Shown: positions 36,739-45,212, counted from the first letter of the stretch. The stretch: DNA of 64,000 nt from Anaerolineaceae bacterium (GCA_016124855.1 WGMX01000008.1:62001-126000); one strand, 5' to 3'. The notes: a model not told the origin generated them from the sequence alone. Numbers and translations: made by a program.

Positions 36739-36769
36739 GGCGCATATCTCGAACTATATGCGTCTTTTT
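36739..36769 (+). terminator. Intrinsic terminator between sufD and sufS
   Basis: A 9-bp stem with one G-U pair (36739-36747 with 36756-36764) is followed by TTTTT. It separates sufCBD from sufSU-Rieske, so the second unit must use read-through or its own promoter. Confidence 0.85.
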
Positions 36770-36880
36770 GTTAGGCCAAACACAGTTATGAAGTATGGAC
36801 GAGGAAACATGGAAGGATCAAAGACCTTTCTCGACAAAAGAAATTTCCTCATTTGGTAGAACATTGAGAAAGAAAATCTT

Positions 36881-38134
36881 ATGACAACTTTAGATACTTC
36901 AAGAGCTTACGATGTGGAAGCTGTTCGGGCTGATTTCCCGATTTTGAGGCAAATGCATCACGAGAACGTACCTCTGGTTTATCTAGATAATGCTGCGACC
37001 AGCCAAAAACCCAACTGTGTGATTGAGGCTATGGACAGGTATTACAGGGAATATAATGCCAATGTTCACCGCGGGATTCATAAGCTGAGTGAAGAGGCCA
37101 CAACGGAATATGAGGCGGCACGGCTAAAGGTTCGAAAGTTTATTAATGCAGGAAGCAAACGCGAAATCTTATTTACGCGGGGAACGACCGAAAGCATCAA
37201 TCTGGTGGCGCAGACTTGGGGGCGAGCCAACCTCAAGGCCGGTGATGTGGTGGTTTCGTCGGTGATGGAACATCACTCAAACATTGTTCCGTGGCAGATT
37301 TTAGCGGCTGAAAAAGGCTTTACAGTTCGATATGTTCCAGTTTTGCCAGATGGAACGCTCGACCTTGATCATTTGTATAATCTGCTGGCGAAAGAGCCTA
37401 TCAAACTGGTCACTCTGATGCAGGTTTCGAATGTCCTTGGCGTAGTTAATCCAGTTGAGGAAGTTATCAAAAAGGCGCATGAAGCGGGTGCGTTAGTCTT
37501 GATTGATGGCGCACAGAGTGTCCCGCATATGACGGTCGATGTACAAGCGATGGATGTAGATTTCTTCGCCTTCAGTGGGCATAAGATGCTTGGGCCGACG
37601 GGAAGCGGTGTTTTATATGGAAAACGAGCGTTACTCGAAGCAATGCCACCGTGGATGGGCGGTGGAGATATGATTTCGAGTGTGAAGCTCAGTGGCAGCA
37701 CATGGAACGATCTGCCGTACAAGTTTGAAGCGGGAACTCCGGCCATTGCAGAAGCTATCGGATTGGGTTATGCAGTTGATTACCTGAACCAAGTTGGATT
37801 GGATAACATCCATGCACATGAGCGCGATATAATTAGTTATGCGCTGGAACGACTTAAGGAAGTTCCGGGGCTTACGGTTTATGGGCCGACGGGCGAAAAC
37901 AAGGGCGCAGTGGCCGCTTTTATGGTTCAGGGCATCCACGCACATGATGTTGCCCAACTGCTGGACTCAGAAGGGATTGCGGTACGAGCGGGACATCACT
38001 GCGCGATGCCGTTACATGAACATTTGGGTGTGAGCGCGACGGCTCGTGCCAGTTTTTACCTTTACAACACTCATGCTGAGGTTGACGCGCTGATTGCCGC
38101 TTTGCATAAGGCACGCAAAACTTTCAAGCTTTAG
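36881..38134 (+). CDS. sufS: SufS, cysteine desulfurase
   Basis: The 417-aa product is a group II cysteine desulfurase. The PLP lysine is Lys235 (FSGHKMLGP), and the persulfide-forming Cys374 is in RAGHHCAMPLH. ATSQKP and VHRGIHKLSEEAT are also family hallmarks. It takes sulfur from cysteine and passes it to SufU. The ATG at 36881 is preceded by GAGAAAGAAAATC. sufU starts 10 nt after the stop. Confidence 0.96.
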   Translation: MTTLDTSRAYDVEAVRADFPILRQMHHENVPLVYLDNAATSQKPNCVIEAMDRYYREYNANVHRGIHKLSEEATTEYEAARLKVRKFINAGSKREILFTRGTTESINLVAQTWGRANLKAGDVVVSSVMEHHSNIVPWQILAAEKGFTVRYVPVLPDGTLDLDHLYNLLAKEPIKLVTLMQVSNVLGVVNPVEEVIKKAHEAGALVLIDGAQSVPHMTVDVQAMDVDFFAFSGHKMLGPTGSGVLYGKRALLEAMPPWMGGGDMISSVKLSGSTWNDLPYKFEAGTPAIAEAIGLGYAVDYLNQVGLDNIHAHERDIISYALERLKEVPGLTVYGPTGENKGAVAAFMVQGIHAHDVAQLLDSEGIAVRAGHHCAMPLHEHLGVSATARASFYLYNTHAEVDALIAALHKARKTFKL

Positions 38135-38144
38135 GAGATGCAAG

Positions 38145-38543
38145 ATGGATATGTATCGTGAGATTATTCTTGACCACGCGAGAACGCCACATCATCCGGG
38201 TATCCTGAACCCTGCCGATTTTGACCATGAAGAACACAATCCGTTGTGTGGTGACAGACTGCATCTGACGCTTAAAGTTGATGAAAATCGCGTGATTACA
38301 GATGTTGCATGGGACGGTGAAGGCTGCGCGATAAGCCAAGCGACGGCTTCGATGCTGGGTGATGAAATTATCGGGAAGACACTCGATGAGATTACACACA
38401 TCACCAAAGACGATATTTTTGAAATGGTGGGGATTCCATTGACGATTAATCGTGTCAAATGTGCGTTACTTTCATTGAAAACATTAATTATCGCAACGCA
38501 GGGCGTGACAAATTGGCAAGCTATCGAAGATAAGGATGAATGA
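38145..38543 (+). CDS. sufU: SufU, zinc-dependent sulfurtransferase
   Basis: The 132-aa product has the SufU ligands: Cys35 and Asp37 (NPLCGDR), Cys61 (GEGCAIS) and Cys106 (KCALLS). The spacing between the first two sites shows the SufU-type insertion, not IscU. It accepts sulfur from SufS and passes it to SufBCD. The ATG at 38145 has AGGAG 7 nt upstream. The next gene's ATG is 1 nt after the stop. Confidence 0.94.
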   Translation: MDMYREIILDHARTPHHPGILNPADFDHEEHNPLCGDRLHLTLKVDENRVITDVAWDGEGCAISQATASMLGDEIIGKTLDEITHITKDDIFEMVGIPLTINRVKCALLSLKTLIIATQGVTNWQAIEDKDE

Positions 38544-38544
38544 T

Positions 38545-38871
38545 ATGGGCAAAAGCCCAACGGCAGATTTTACGAGTGTGGCGACGGTTGATGAACTGCA
38601 ACCGGGCGAACGAATGGTGGTTGAGCTGGGCCGACGGTGGGTGGCGATATTCAATGTTGAGGGTACTTACTATGCGATTGAAGATGTGTGTACCCATGAC
38701 GACGGACCGTTGGCTGAAGGCGAGCTTGAAGGATGCGTGATCACTTGTCCGCGGCACGGCGCAACCTTTGATATCCGCACAGGAAAAGTACTTAGTGCGC
38801 CAGCGATGGTGGATGTAAAGAGCTACGACGTGCAAGTTCGAGGAAACGATATTCAGGTTAAGCCACGTTGA
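38545..38871 (+). CDS. Rieske [2Fe-2S] ferredoxin-like protein
   Basis: The 108-aa product is a small soluble Rieske domain. Ligands are Cys49/His51 (CTH) and Cys68/His71 (CPRH), with the usual 16-residue spacing. It resembles NirD/BphF-type ferredoxins often placed after sufSU. It is probably an electron carrier or a structural partner of Fe-S assembly. The ATG at 38545 has AAGGA 8 nt upstream; ATG 38536 overlaps that site. It is the last gene of the unit, followed by repeat C. Confidence 0.88.
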   Translation: MGKSPTADFTSVATVDELQPGERMVVELGRRWVAIFNVEGTYYAIEDVCTHDDGPLAEGELEGCVITCPRHGATFDIRTGKVLSAPAMVDVKSYDVQVRGNDIQVKPR

Positions 38872-38973
38872 TAGATAGACGACAGGTGACAGTCAACAGA
38901 TATCAGGAAAACGAGTTCAAGCCATCCTGTTGCTGACAGTAAAATGCGAAAAGTGCAATCGTTTTGCAATTTG

Positions 38974-39124
38974 TGCAATACTTCCGCTGAATTGACAGGC
39001 GGGAGCGAGAGAGCTAACCGCTGAATTGACAAATTTGTCAGGCAGATGGCTCGGCTGTGACCGCTGAAATGGCACAAATGCAGCGGAATGTTCCCGTAAT
39101 GCCACCGCCGTGCAGTTTGTGCAT
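38974..39124 (+). repeat. Dispersed non-coding element, copy C
   Basis: This 151-bp core lies in the 434-nt gap between the Rieske and phosphodiesterase genes. Unit starts are 38984, 39018, 39061 and 39105 (spacing 34/43/44), identical to copy B. A 14-bp perfect palindrome (39027-39040, TGACAAATTTGTCA) and a CCGCTG/CAGCGG pair (39061-39066 with 39081-39086) lie inside. I see nothing coding in the rest of the gap; the part after 39180 is AT-rich. Confidence 0.8.
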
Positions 39125-39305
39125 TGCACTAGCGATTGTACGGGAGAGAGCCGCCGAACCTTCATTTTTAGGATTGTTAAAATATTGATGCTATTCATTA
39201 ACCCAGTTACCGCAAACCTGTGTTAGATTGGTGGGTAAGTGCATCATAGCACAAATTTTCGTCACACTGGTGACTCTCCGGTATGAATCGGGTTAGGAAG
39301 ACATC

Positions 39306-40061
39306 ATGCTGCCGTTAGAAAATATTTATCAAGGACGGATGTTGGTTTTAGGGCATCGTGGGGCGCGAGCGTATGCGCCGATGAACACGATTCCCGCATT
39401 TGAGTTGGCGCTCAAGCAAGGTGCAGACGGAATCGAATTGGATACGCATCTTTCCAAAGATGGGCAGTTGATTGTGCTGCATGATTTTAGTGTGGATGCG
39501 ACTACAAACGGTAAGGGGTTCGCTAAAGATTTTACGCTAGAGGAACTTAAAGAATTGGATGCGGGAAGCCGTTTTAGCCCGGAATTTGCTGGCACACGTA
39601 TCCCTACCCTCGATGAAGTGTTTGAGGCGGTCGGCAAGAAACTTTTTATCAACGTTGAGATTAAGTCTGAGACGCAAGACACAGACGGGGTTGAGCAGGC
39701 CGTGGCGGATTGTATCGCCCGACACGGCTTAGAAGGCAGCACCATTGTTTCATCATTTAATCCGTTGGCGCTGCGGCGTTTCCGTGCGATTATGCCAGTT
39801 GTGCCAATTGGATATTTATATTCACGCGAATATGATTTTAGTGAGGCTTTGCAAGACTTCCCACATGAGGCGAAACATCCGGAAGATGACTTAATTGATG
39901 CAGCCTATATGGAATGGGCGAGGCTGAATCATTACCGCGTCAACACGTGGACGGTGAACGATCCTAATCGAGCAGTTAAACTGTATCAATTAGGTGTAGA
40001 TGCGATTATTACGGATGCGCCGGATGTGATTATTGAGGCAGTACGTGGACAAAGTCGCTAA
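39306..40061 (+). CDS. Glycerophosphodiester phosphodiesterase
   Basis: The 251-aa product is a GDPD/UgpQ-type TIM barrel. His17-Arg18 (GHRGARAYAPMNT), Glu44 and Asp46 (GIELDTHLS) and His59 (LIVLHD) are the catalytic and metal residues. No signal peptide is present, so it acts in the cytosol, releasing glycerol-3-phosphate from lipid-derived diesters. The ATG is not preceded by a strong Shine-Dalgarno. A methyltransferase gene overlaps its 3' end by 17 nt. Confidence 0.92.
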   Translation: MLPLENIYQGRMLVLGHRGARAYAPMNTIPAFELALKQGADGIELDTHLSKDGQLIVLHDFSVDATTNGKGFAKDFTLEELKELDAGSRFSPEFAGTRIPTLDEVFEAVGKKLFINVEIKSETQDTDGVEQAVADCIARHGLEGSTIVSSFNPLALRRFRAIMPVVPIGYLYSREYDFSEALQDFPHEAKHPEDDLIDAAYMEWARLNHYRVNTWTVNDPNRAVKLYQLGVDAIITDAPDVIIEAVRGQSR

Positions 40062-40701
40062 GGTCTGGTGGGGGCTGATCCGTTTCGGCTTTCGTCTGCT
40101 GTATAACGAAATGGCATTCACTTACGATGCGGTGAGCAGCGTCGTCTCATTAGGTGAATGGCGCTGCTGGCAGCGGACAGCACTTCGCTATCTTGAAGCG
40201 ACAAGCGATGATCTTCTGCTTGAACTGGCACATGGTACGGGAAACCTGCAACTGGACTTATCTGAAGCAGGTTACCAAGTGATTGGATATGACTTATCGC
40301 CTTACATGGGGCGAATCGCAGGTTCGAAACTTCAGCGGCATGGGGTCAAGGCGCGACTCGTGCGAGGAAAAGCGCAACAACTGCCCTTCCCTGCTCATAC
40401 GTTTAAAGCCGTAATTAGTACGTTTCCGACTGATTTTATTTTTGCAGCGGAAACACTGGGAGAAATCCATCGCATTTTGTGTGATGATGGACAACTGATT
40501 ATTGTGCCCAATGGGGTCTTAACGGGTGGAGGGGTCAGCGAAGCAGGATTGGAATGGTTATACCGGGTCACCGGTCAACGAGGCGGAGAACATGGACCCG
40601 TAAATCACATTTTTGAGGCTTACGGATTTGAGGCGACTCTCAAAGTAGAGCGCTGTACAAGAAGCGCTGCACAGGTCATTGTGGCACGGAAGAAACCCTA
40701 G
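40045..40701 (+). CDS. Class I SAM-dependent methyltransferase
   Basis: The 218-aa product carries motif I LLLELAHGTGNLQLDL, a following Asp (GYDLSPYMG), and the methyltransferase-11 body with LPFPAHTFKAVISTFPTDF. The N-terminal FRLLYNEMAFTYDAVSSVVSLGEW resembles UbiE/MenG or phospholipid methyltransferases. The target is unknown; a quinone or lipid target would fit the neighbour. I use the GTG at 40045 (GAGG 6 nt upstream); a TTG at 40033 is possible. It overlaps the phosphodiesterase, so the two are co-translated. Confidence 0.8.
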   Translation: MDKVAKVWWGLIRFGFRLLYNEMAFTYDAVSSVVSLGEWRCWQRTALRYLEATSDDLLLELAHGTGNLQLDLSEAGYQVIGYDLSPYMGRIAGSKLQRHGVKARLVRGKAQQLPFPAHTFKAVISTFPTDFIFAAETLGEIHRILCDDGQLIIVPNGVLTGGGVSEAGLEWLYRVTGQRGGEHGPVNHIFEAYGFEATLKVERCTRSAAQVIVARKKP

Positions 40702-40718
40702 TATGGCCCATGGGCTTA

Positions 40719-40727
40719 TGCTATACT
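40719..40727 (+). promoter_or_regulatory. Extended -10 promoter of tRNA-His
   Basis: TGCTATACT (TGn plus TATACT) ends 13 nt before the tRNA, as expected for direct initiation. The -35 is weak. Confidence 0.5.
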
Positions 40728-40740
40728 CATTTCCCATACG

Positions 40741-40813
40741 GTGACATTAGCTCAGTTGGCAGAGCGCGGGGTTGTGGTCCTCGATGTCGTGGGTTCGAGC
40801 CCCACATGTCACC
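40741..40813 (+). tRNA. tRNA-His (GTG anticodon)
   Basis: The acceptor GTGACAT pairs with ATGTCAC, with discriminator C and a G at -1 (40740), both typical of tRNA-His. The anticodon stem CGGGG/CCTCG encloses TTGTGGT, so the anticodon is GTG. CCA is not encoded. Confidence 0.96.
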
Positions 40814-40843
40814 CACTGATATTAGGCGGTTTTGATGGAATAA

Positions 40844-40877
40844 AAAAAGGATTACCACGATGATGGTAATCCTTTTT
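40844..40877. terminator. Bidirectional terminator between tRNA-His and the flavin electron-transfer operon
   Basis: A 14-bp perfect stem (40844-40857 with 40864-40877) with a 6-nt loop. It has A-runs and T-runs at both ends, so it can stop transcription from both strands. Confidence 0.9.
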
Positions 40878-40890
40878 GTTTGGAATTTCT

Positions 40891-42420
40891 TTAGACCAAG
40901 CCGGGGAAGAAATCGGTCTTAATGTGGTCGCCGCTAACACCGGCATCGACCAGCATTTCGCGAACCGATGTTACCATGGCATTTGGCCCGGAAATGTAGT
41001 AGATACATTTCTTATAATCAGGCACATATTCACGCAGCATTTGCTTATCGACATAACCCACTTTACCCTGCCAGTCCCTCCGAACGCTGGAAGCATCGGT
41101 TAGTGTATAAATTGTGCGAATACCCAACTTTTGCCGCGCCCGTTCAAAAACGTCGGTGTATACAATTTCATCCTCACGCCGATTGATGTAGAAAAGGGTG
41201 ATGTCACGACGCTGCTTGATATCAAGCAAGTGTTGAATCATGCTTCGAAAGGGTGTTACACCAATTCCACCAGCGATAAAGACGCACTTTTGATTGATGC
41301 CGCGTGGCAAAACAAAATCACCGGCAAGCTGGCCTGCCACAATCTCGCTGTCGTTTTCCATCGCCAACATGGTGCGTTTATAGCTGCTTGATTGGTCATA
41401 GAACTTGACACCCAAGCGTAAATTATTCTCGTTAGGTGAAGAAGCCAAGGTGAAATAGCGGCGATTGCCACGACTATCAGGATACTCGTGGCCGAGAGTC
41501 CATTCCATATACTGACCGGGGGCAAAGGCAAATTTCCGAGCTGGCTCAAAAACAAAGTCGAAAATGTCCGGGGCAATTTGCACTTTTTCCTTGAGCCTGA
41601 GAACGAGTTTGGCCTTGGGGCTGACAATATATGAGTAAACATTGCCAATGAGAATAGCAAGTTCAGGTGTGAAGTAGAAAGAACCGACATGCAATTGGGG
41701 GGCAAAAAACACACCGACAATCGCACCATAAATCATCTGTAAACGACGGGTTGGCGGCGTGGTGAGCGGCTCCGTCAAAATGACGAAACCGAAAAACAGC
41801 AGTGGTGAACTCAAGAACGTAAGCTGCATGGTCTTGAGTATGTTATCGTGCTGAAGGATGGAGAAGGCCAAAATTGTGATAAGGGATGATGCCAAAAAGG
41901 CAAAAAACAGACTGAAGCGACGAATCTTACGCACTACAAGCAAACCACCAACCAAGACAAAGGGCAGCATAGGAAGCGTACCGACCCACCACGTCGCAGC
42001 TTGATCGATTGTCAGGGCTGTAATCGCGACCGCGATAGCGACAGGATTGAATAGATGCTTGCGGTTAATGGCAATGATAAATTTTGACGACATTGCCAAA
42101 ACCGATACCCAGAGGAGGAAATACATGTCGGGCATGGATTTCAACGGGGCGACAGGAGTAATGATAAGCGCCAAAATTAGGGCTGAAATGTAAACAGACT
42201 CCGTGTTGGTTGGCACGGCAAAGGTCATGGCAAAGATCGTATTTGTGACCCAGCACGCGGCAAACAAGAAGGCTGTGGTAAAGAGCAGCGATATAGGGCT
42301 GAAGGGCAATAACCCAAACGTACTGAGAATACCAGCAACACCCAACAAAACGAGTAGATAGTACAGAATTAGTCTGTACATGGTGACGCGATCTAGAAGA
42401 CGATCAATGAACTTTATCAT
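40891..42420 (-). CDS. Membrane NqrB/RnfD-like domain fused to ferredoxin-NADP reductase-type domain
   Basis: The 509-aa product has eight to nine membrane helices (about 15-265). HLFNPVAIAVAI and LTEPLTTPPTRRLQMIYG resemble NqrB/RnfD segments. The soluble FAD/NAD(P) part begins near 270, with RYFTLAS (321-327), GGIGVTP (384-390) and a terminal FFPG. It could take electrons from cytosolic NAD(P)H and move them across the membrane to the flavoprotein encoded upstream. No canonical SGAT motif is visible in this protein. It is the last gene of a three-gene minus-strand operon; its start overlaps the ApbE stop by 17 nt. Confidence 0.85.
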   Translation of the reverse strand: MIKFIDRLLDRVTMYRLILYYLLVLLGVAGILSTFGLLPFSPISLLFTTAFLFAACWVTNTIFAMTFAVPTNTESVYISALILALIITPVAPLKSMPDMYFLLWVSVLAMSSKFIIAINRKHLFNPVAIAVAITALTIDQAATWWVGTLPMLPFVLVGGLLVVRKIRRFSLFFAFLASSLITILAFSILQHDNILKTMQLTFLSSPLLFFGFVILTEPLTTPPTRRLQMIYGAIVGVFFAPQLHVGSFYFTPELAILIGNVYSYIVSPKAKLVLRLKEKVQIAPDIFDFVFEPARKFAFAPGQYMEWTLGHEYPDSRGNRRYFTLASSPNENNLRLGVKFYDQSSSYKRTMLAMENDSEIVAGQLAGDFVLPRGINQKCVFIAGGIGVTPFRSMIQHLLDIKQRRDITLFYINRREDEIVYTDVFERARQKLGIRTIYTLTDASSVRRDWQGKVGYVDKQMLREYVPDYKKCIYYISGPNAMVTSVREMLVDAGVSGDHIKTDFFPGLV

Positions 42421-43159
42421 GGCTTATGTACCTGCTGAAACCGGCTGTGTATGTTGCTTGACCGGACTCATCAATCATGTAACCTTCAAAGCCGTCAAGC
42501 TGGCTTATGAAGTTGATACCTTCTCTGCCCATTGCGTAGGCAGCAGTGGCAAAACGATCTGCCTCATAAACATTCGAGCCAATCACGGTTAGGCTAACAA
42601 TATCCGAGATTTTTTCGTGATTTCCCAACGGATTATAAATGTGATCCCCGCGAATGTAACTTCCAGACGTGGCAATGCCGAGGTCGGTAAGCGAAAGCAC
42701 TTTGACAATTTGGTTGATGTTGAATGGGTTGCGAATACCAATGCGCCAGACTTCCCCACGCTCATTGTTACCCGCCAATTGAACATCCCCACCAGCATCA
42801 ACATAGAAGTTTTCGAAACCTTGCTGGCGCAATAATTCGGCAGCGTTATAAATTGCCCAGCCTTTTACCAGACCTGACGGATCGTAATAGCCGTCATGCT
42901 CAATGTTGAAATATCCGTCCGTTTCACAGCGCGTTTGCTCGGAAAGTTCGAAGACGGTTTGCATGTCCGCGCTCGACCGATTGACGGTGAGAAGACCCTG
43001 ATTGATTTGGGATATCTCACTATCGGCTTTATAGGTGCTGAATTTGTTGTCGATGTACTGGAAATAGTCGTAAACCATGTCCAGTGTGGAAGCGGTCACA
43101 GTCACATCGACCACTTCCACTGTCACGGGCATTCCCATGAGGATACGCGTTTGCTTCAT
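42404..43159 (-). CDS. apbE: ApbE, FAD:protein FMN transferase
   Basis: The 251-aa product carries the ApbE core: SQINQ, DPSGLVKGWAIYNAAELL, VDAGGDVQLAG, WRIGIRNPF, and ATSGSYIRGDHIYNP near the FAD/Mg site. ApbE moves FMN from FAD onto a Thr of SGATxT-type targets outside the membrane. The neighbouring 43162-43845 gene encodes exactly such a target. The ATG at 43159 is 2 nt after that gene's stop; the frame continues upstream but that stretch is the neighbour's coding sequence. No clear signal peptide or lipobox is seen, which is unusual for an exported ApbE. Confidence 0.92.
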   Translation of the reverse strand: MKQTRILMGMPVTVEVVDVTVTASTLDMVYDYFQYIDNKFSTYKADSEISQINQGLLTVNRSSADMQTVFELSEQTRCETDGYFNIEHDGYYDPSGLVKGWAIYNAAELLRQQGFENFYVDAGGDVQLAGNNERGEVWRIGIRNPFNINQIVKVLSLTDLGIATSGSYIRGDHIYNPLGNHEKISDIVSLTVIGSNVYEADRFATAAYAMGREGINFISQLDGFEGYMIDESGQATYTAGFSRYISHDKVH

Positions 43160-43161
43160 GA

Positions 43162-43845
43162 TTATACGTGTGCCTGATCCAAGGCTGATTGAAGGGACTG
43201 AACGAATGCTTCGCTGGTAAAAGTCGCACCCGAAATCAAATCTACGTTTGCGCTTTGAACCTGTACGGCTTCTTGAGTCAACCAAGGAACTGCTTGCGAG
43301 TTAATGTAGCGCGATGTTCGCCGGTCTTGTGGATAGTCTAAGAAACGCACATCCGTAATCTTGCCACCTTGAATTACTGCTTCGACCTGCACATTACCAT
43401 AGTAGGCATCAACAATTGGGCCATCATATGTTCCGTCTTTATATTGGCCGGCGGGAGTCGCGGTTGGAGGCGGCGGATTCGTCGGGATGTCGGTCGGAAT
43501 ATCGGTGGGTACAATAGTCGGCACATCGGTTGGAACGGCTGACGGCACCCCGGTAGGAACGTCAGGGGCAGCAGTTGACTTCGTGTGCGAGGCAATTATC
43601 GGGCTTGCAGATGTTGGCTGCGGGCGGTTCGTTGTGACAGCAGTCGATTTGCTCAACACTAAAGTGTCCGGCTGCTGCGCTAAAAGTGGCGACGAGGTCG
43701 GGACGCTGTTCGCATTAGCGTCAACTGTATCCATTTGATTGCGAATGGCATAGGCAACAAATGTAAACACAACAAAGAATGACAGTAGAAATTTGCGAAC
43801 GGCAAGTGCAAAACGGGGTGTGGATGATGATTTTGTTTTCGACAT
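43162..43845 (-). CDS. FMN-binding-domain membrane protein with flavinylation motif
   Basis: The 227-aa product has an N-terminal membrane anchor (about 20-34), a linker of about 100 residues with repeated Val-Pro-Thr-Asp-like steps, and a C-terminal FMN_bind domain (about 133-227). SGATFT at 205-210 is the ApbE flavinylation motif, with Thr210 the expected FMN-bearing residue. It would carry electrons outside the membrane. I chose the ATG at 43845 (GGGAG upstream) over a TTG at 43869. It heads the operon with apbE and the membrane reductase. Confidence 0.88.
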   Translation of the reverse strand: MSKTKSSSTPRFALAVRKFLLSFFVVFTFVAYAIRNQMDTVDANANSVPTSSPLLAQQPDTLVLSKSTAVTTNRPQPTSASPIIASHTKSTAAPDVPTGVPSAVPTDVPTIVPTDIPTDIPTNPPPPTATPAGQYKDGTYDGPIVDAYYGNVQVEAVIQGGKITDVRFLDYPQDRRTSRYINSQAVPWLTQEAVQVQSANVDLISGATFTSEAFVQSLQSALDQAHV

Positions 43846-43874
43846 GAGTAGAGTTTCTCCCTTGAACAATCATC

Positions 43875-43880
43875 ATTATA
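43875..43880 (-). promoter_or_regulatory. Possible -10 box for the FMN-binding operon
   Basis: TATAAT on the minus strand lies 29 nt before the ATG at 43845. The -35 region is not clear. Confidence 0.35.
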
Positions 43881-44018
43881 GGTAAAGCGCAGGATTGAAC
43901 GTTAAATCAAGTTTTGAAGTACCTTAAATTCTCCTTAAATCGGGAAAAGGCACTAACGGAGGACGGCGAACTTCACGGATGCCGTCCTACAAGATTGTAA
44001 TTGTTTAGTAAGAGAGAG

Positions 44019-45212
44019 TTAAAGCGGTCGGCGGATCAAAACGTACTTGCGCCTGAGCACCAAACGAAGCCCAATCCGATGTGGTTTTGGGGAAACGATT
44101 GGCGATTCAACTGTTTGTTGAACAGGTTCCGGCGTTACGAGACGGTTAATTTCCTGAGTTTGACTGGGACGAGGCAGGCCAAAGAGTTCAAAAACACTCA
44201 TTTCGCCTGTTGCCATCTTGACAGTATCTAAACTACCCGTCGATGCAACCGGAGTGGGTTCCGGTGAGACCGATGGCAACTCCACAATCGATTCTTCAAG
44301 CTTGGCTGGAGCCGATTCGACGGGTGATGGCAACGGGGCTGGTTCGACAGCTTTCACCTCTTGCGTGGCACGACGCGCTGCAGGGGGAAGTGGCGCAAAA
44401 TCCGAATCATCAGGTTTTTCTGGTTGGCGCGGCACAAAATCACGCGCCTCCGGCTGCTTGTCTACGGGAAGCGGATATACAACCGGCTCGAATGCACCAG
44501 TATCGGGGTCATCAAAGTGTGGAGATGGAGCCGGCGGCATTTGGGCGCCTGCTTCCTCTTGTGCTGGCGCAGCTTCGACGCGAACCGGCGCACGCGGACG
44601 GGTATCATCAGCAGAGATGGGCGGTTCAACAATTGTTGAGACCGGTGAGGCGGGAAGTGACTGCGGTTCGGAATCCGGTTTGGATGAAGGATGCCGTGGG
44701 CGATATTGAGTACGCGATTCATAATCCGGCGCATCACGCATCAAGGACTTTACTTCACGAGGTCTGTCTTCGGGCATGACCTTCTGAAGCACTTTCCACA
44801 AATTTTTGAGGCTGTCTACCATCGAACTTTCAAACTGGCGTTTGAGACCAACTGCATTACGAACACCGGCTAATACACCGCTGGTTTCGTAGGTAAAAGT
44901 CCATTGAACAACAGTCCCTTCGGCAATTTCCTGCAGGCGGATACGACCCTTGTTTTCGCTAAAAGGGACACCATCAACAATTGTGTATTCATATCCGAGG
45001 CCATCGTACCAAGCGTTTATTTCGGCAACGTAGGATCGCCCTGAATTTGTGGTATAACGCCAACGCATACCCGAGCCAGTACGATTGGGAGTTAGAATTG
45101 AAACCGAGTTACAATCAACCTGCCAAGACGAATTCTGAGAAAGGTCACTTAAGAATTCCCATATCTTTTCGGGTGACTTCGGAATTAAAATGCGGTGGTC
45201 TAAGATGGTCAT
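44019..45212 (-). CDS. SRPBCC-domain protein with long disordered tail
   Basis: The 397-aa product has an N-terminal SRPBCC/polyketide-cyclase-like domain (about 1-145: HRILIPKSPEKIWEFLSDLSQNSSW, and a C-terminal helix QFESSMVDSLKNLWKVL). Such domains bind hydrophobic ligands. The remaining 250 residues are Pro/Glu/Ala-rich and disordered, closing with a short basic hydrophobic end (HRIGLRLVLRRKYVLIRRPL). The tail suggests interaction or membrane contact rather than catalysis. No signal peptide. It stands alone, divergent from the next membrane genes. Confidence 0.7.
   Translation of the reverse strand: MTILDHRILIPKSPEKIWEFLSDLSQNSSWQVDCNSVSILTPNRTGSGMRWRYTTNSGRSYVAEINAWYDGLGYEYTIVDGVPFSENKGRIRLQEIAEGTVVQWTFTYETSGVLAGVRNAVGLKRQFESSMVDSLKNLWKVLQKVMPEDRPREVKSLMRDAPDYESRTQYRPRHPSSKPDSEPQSLPASPVSTIVEPPISADDTRPRAPVRVEAAPAQEEAGAQMPPAPSPHFDDPDTGAFEPVVYPLPVDKQPEARDFVPRQPEKPDDSDFAPLPPAARRATQEVKAVEPAPLPSPVESAPAKLEESIVELPSVSPEPTPVASTGSLDTVKMATGEMSVFELFGLPRPSQTQEINRLVTPEPVQQTVESPIVSPKPHRIGLRLVLRRKYVLIRRPL

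Noticed and set aside
38917..39198. 93-aa minus-strand ORF inside repeat C
   Set aside because: Same reason as for B; no ribosome-binding site and no family similarity.
43440..43560. Short tandem DNA repeats resembling a minisatellite
   Set aside because: They encode the Val-Pro-Thr-Asp linker of the FMN-binding protein, so protein-level repetition explains them.
44218..44779. Several plus-strand ORFs of 92-178 aa opposite the SRPBCC tail
   Set aside because: They are antisense to the Pro-rich tail and show low-complexity Ser/Gly or random composition.
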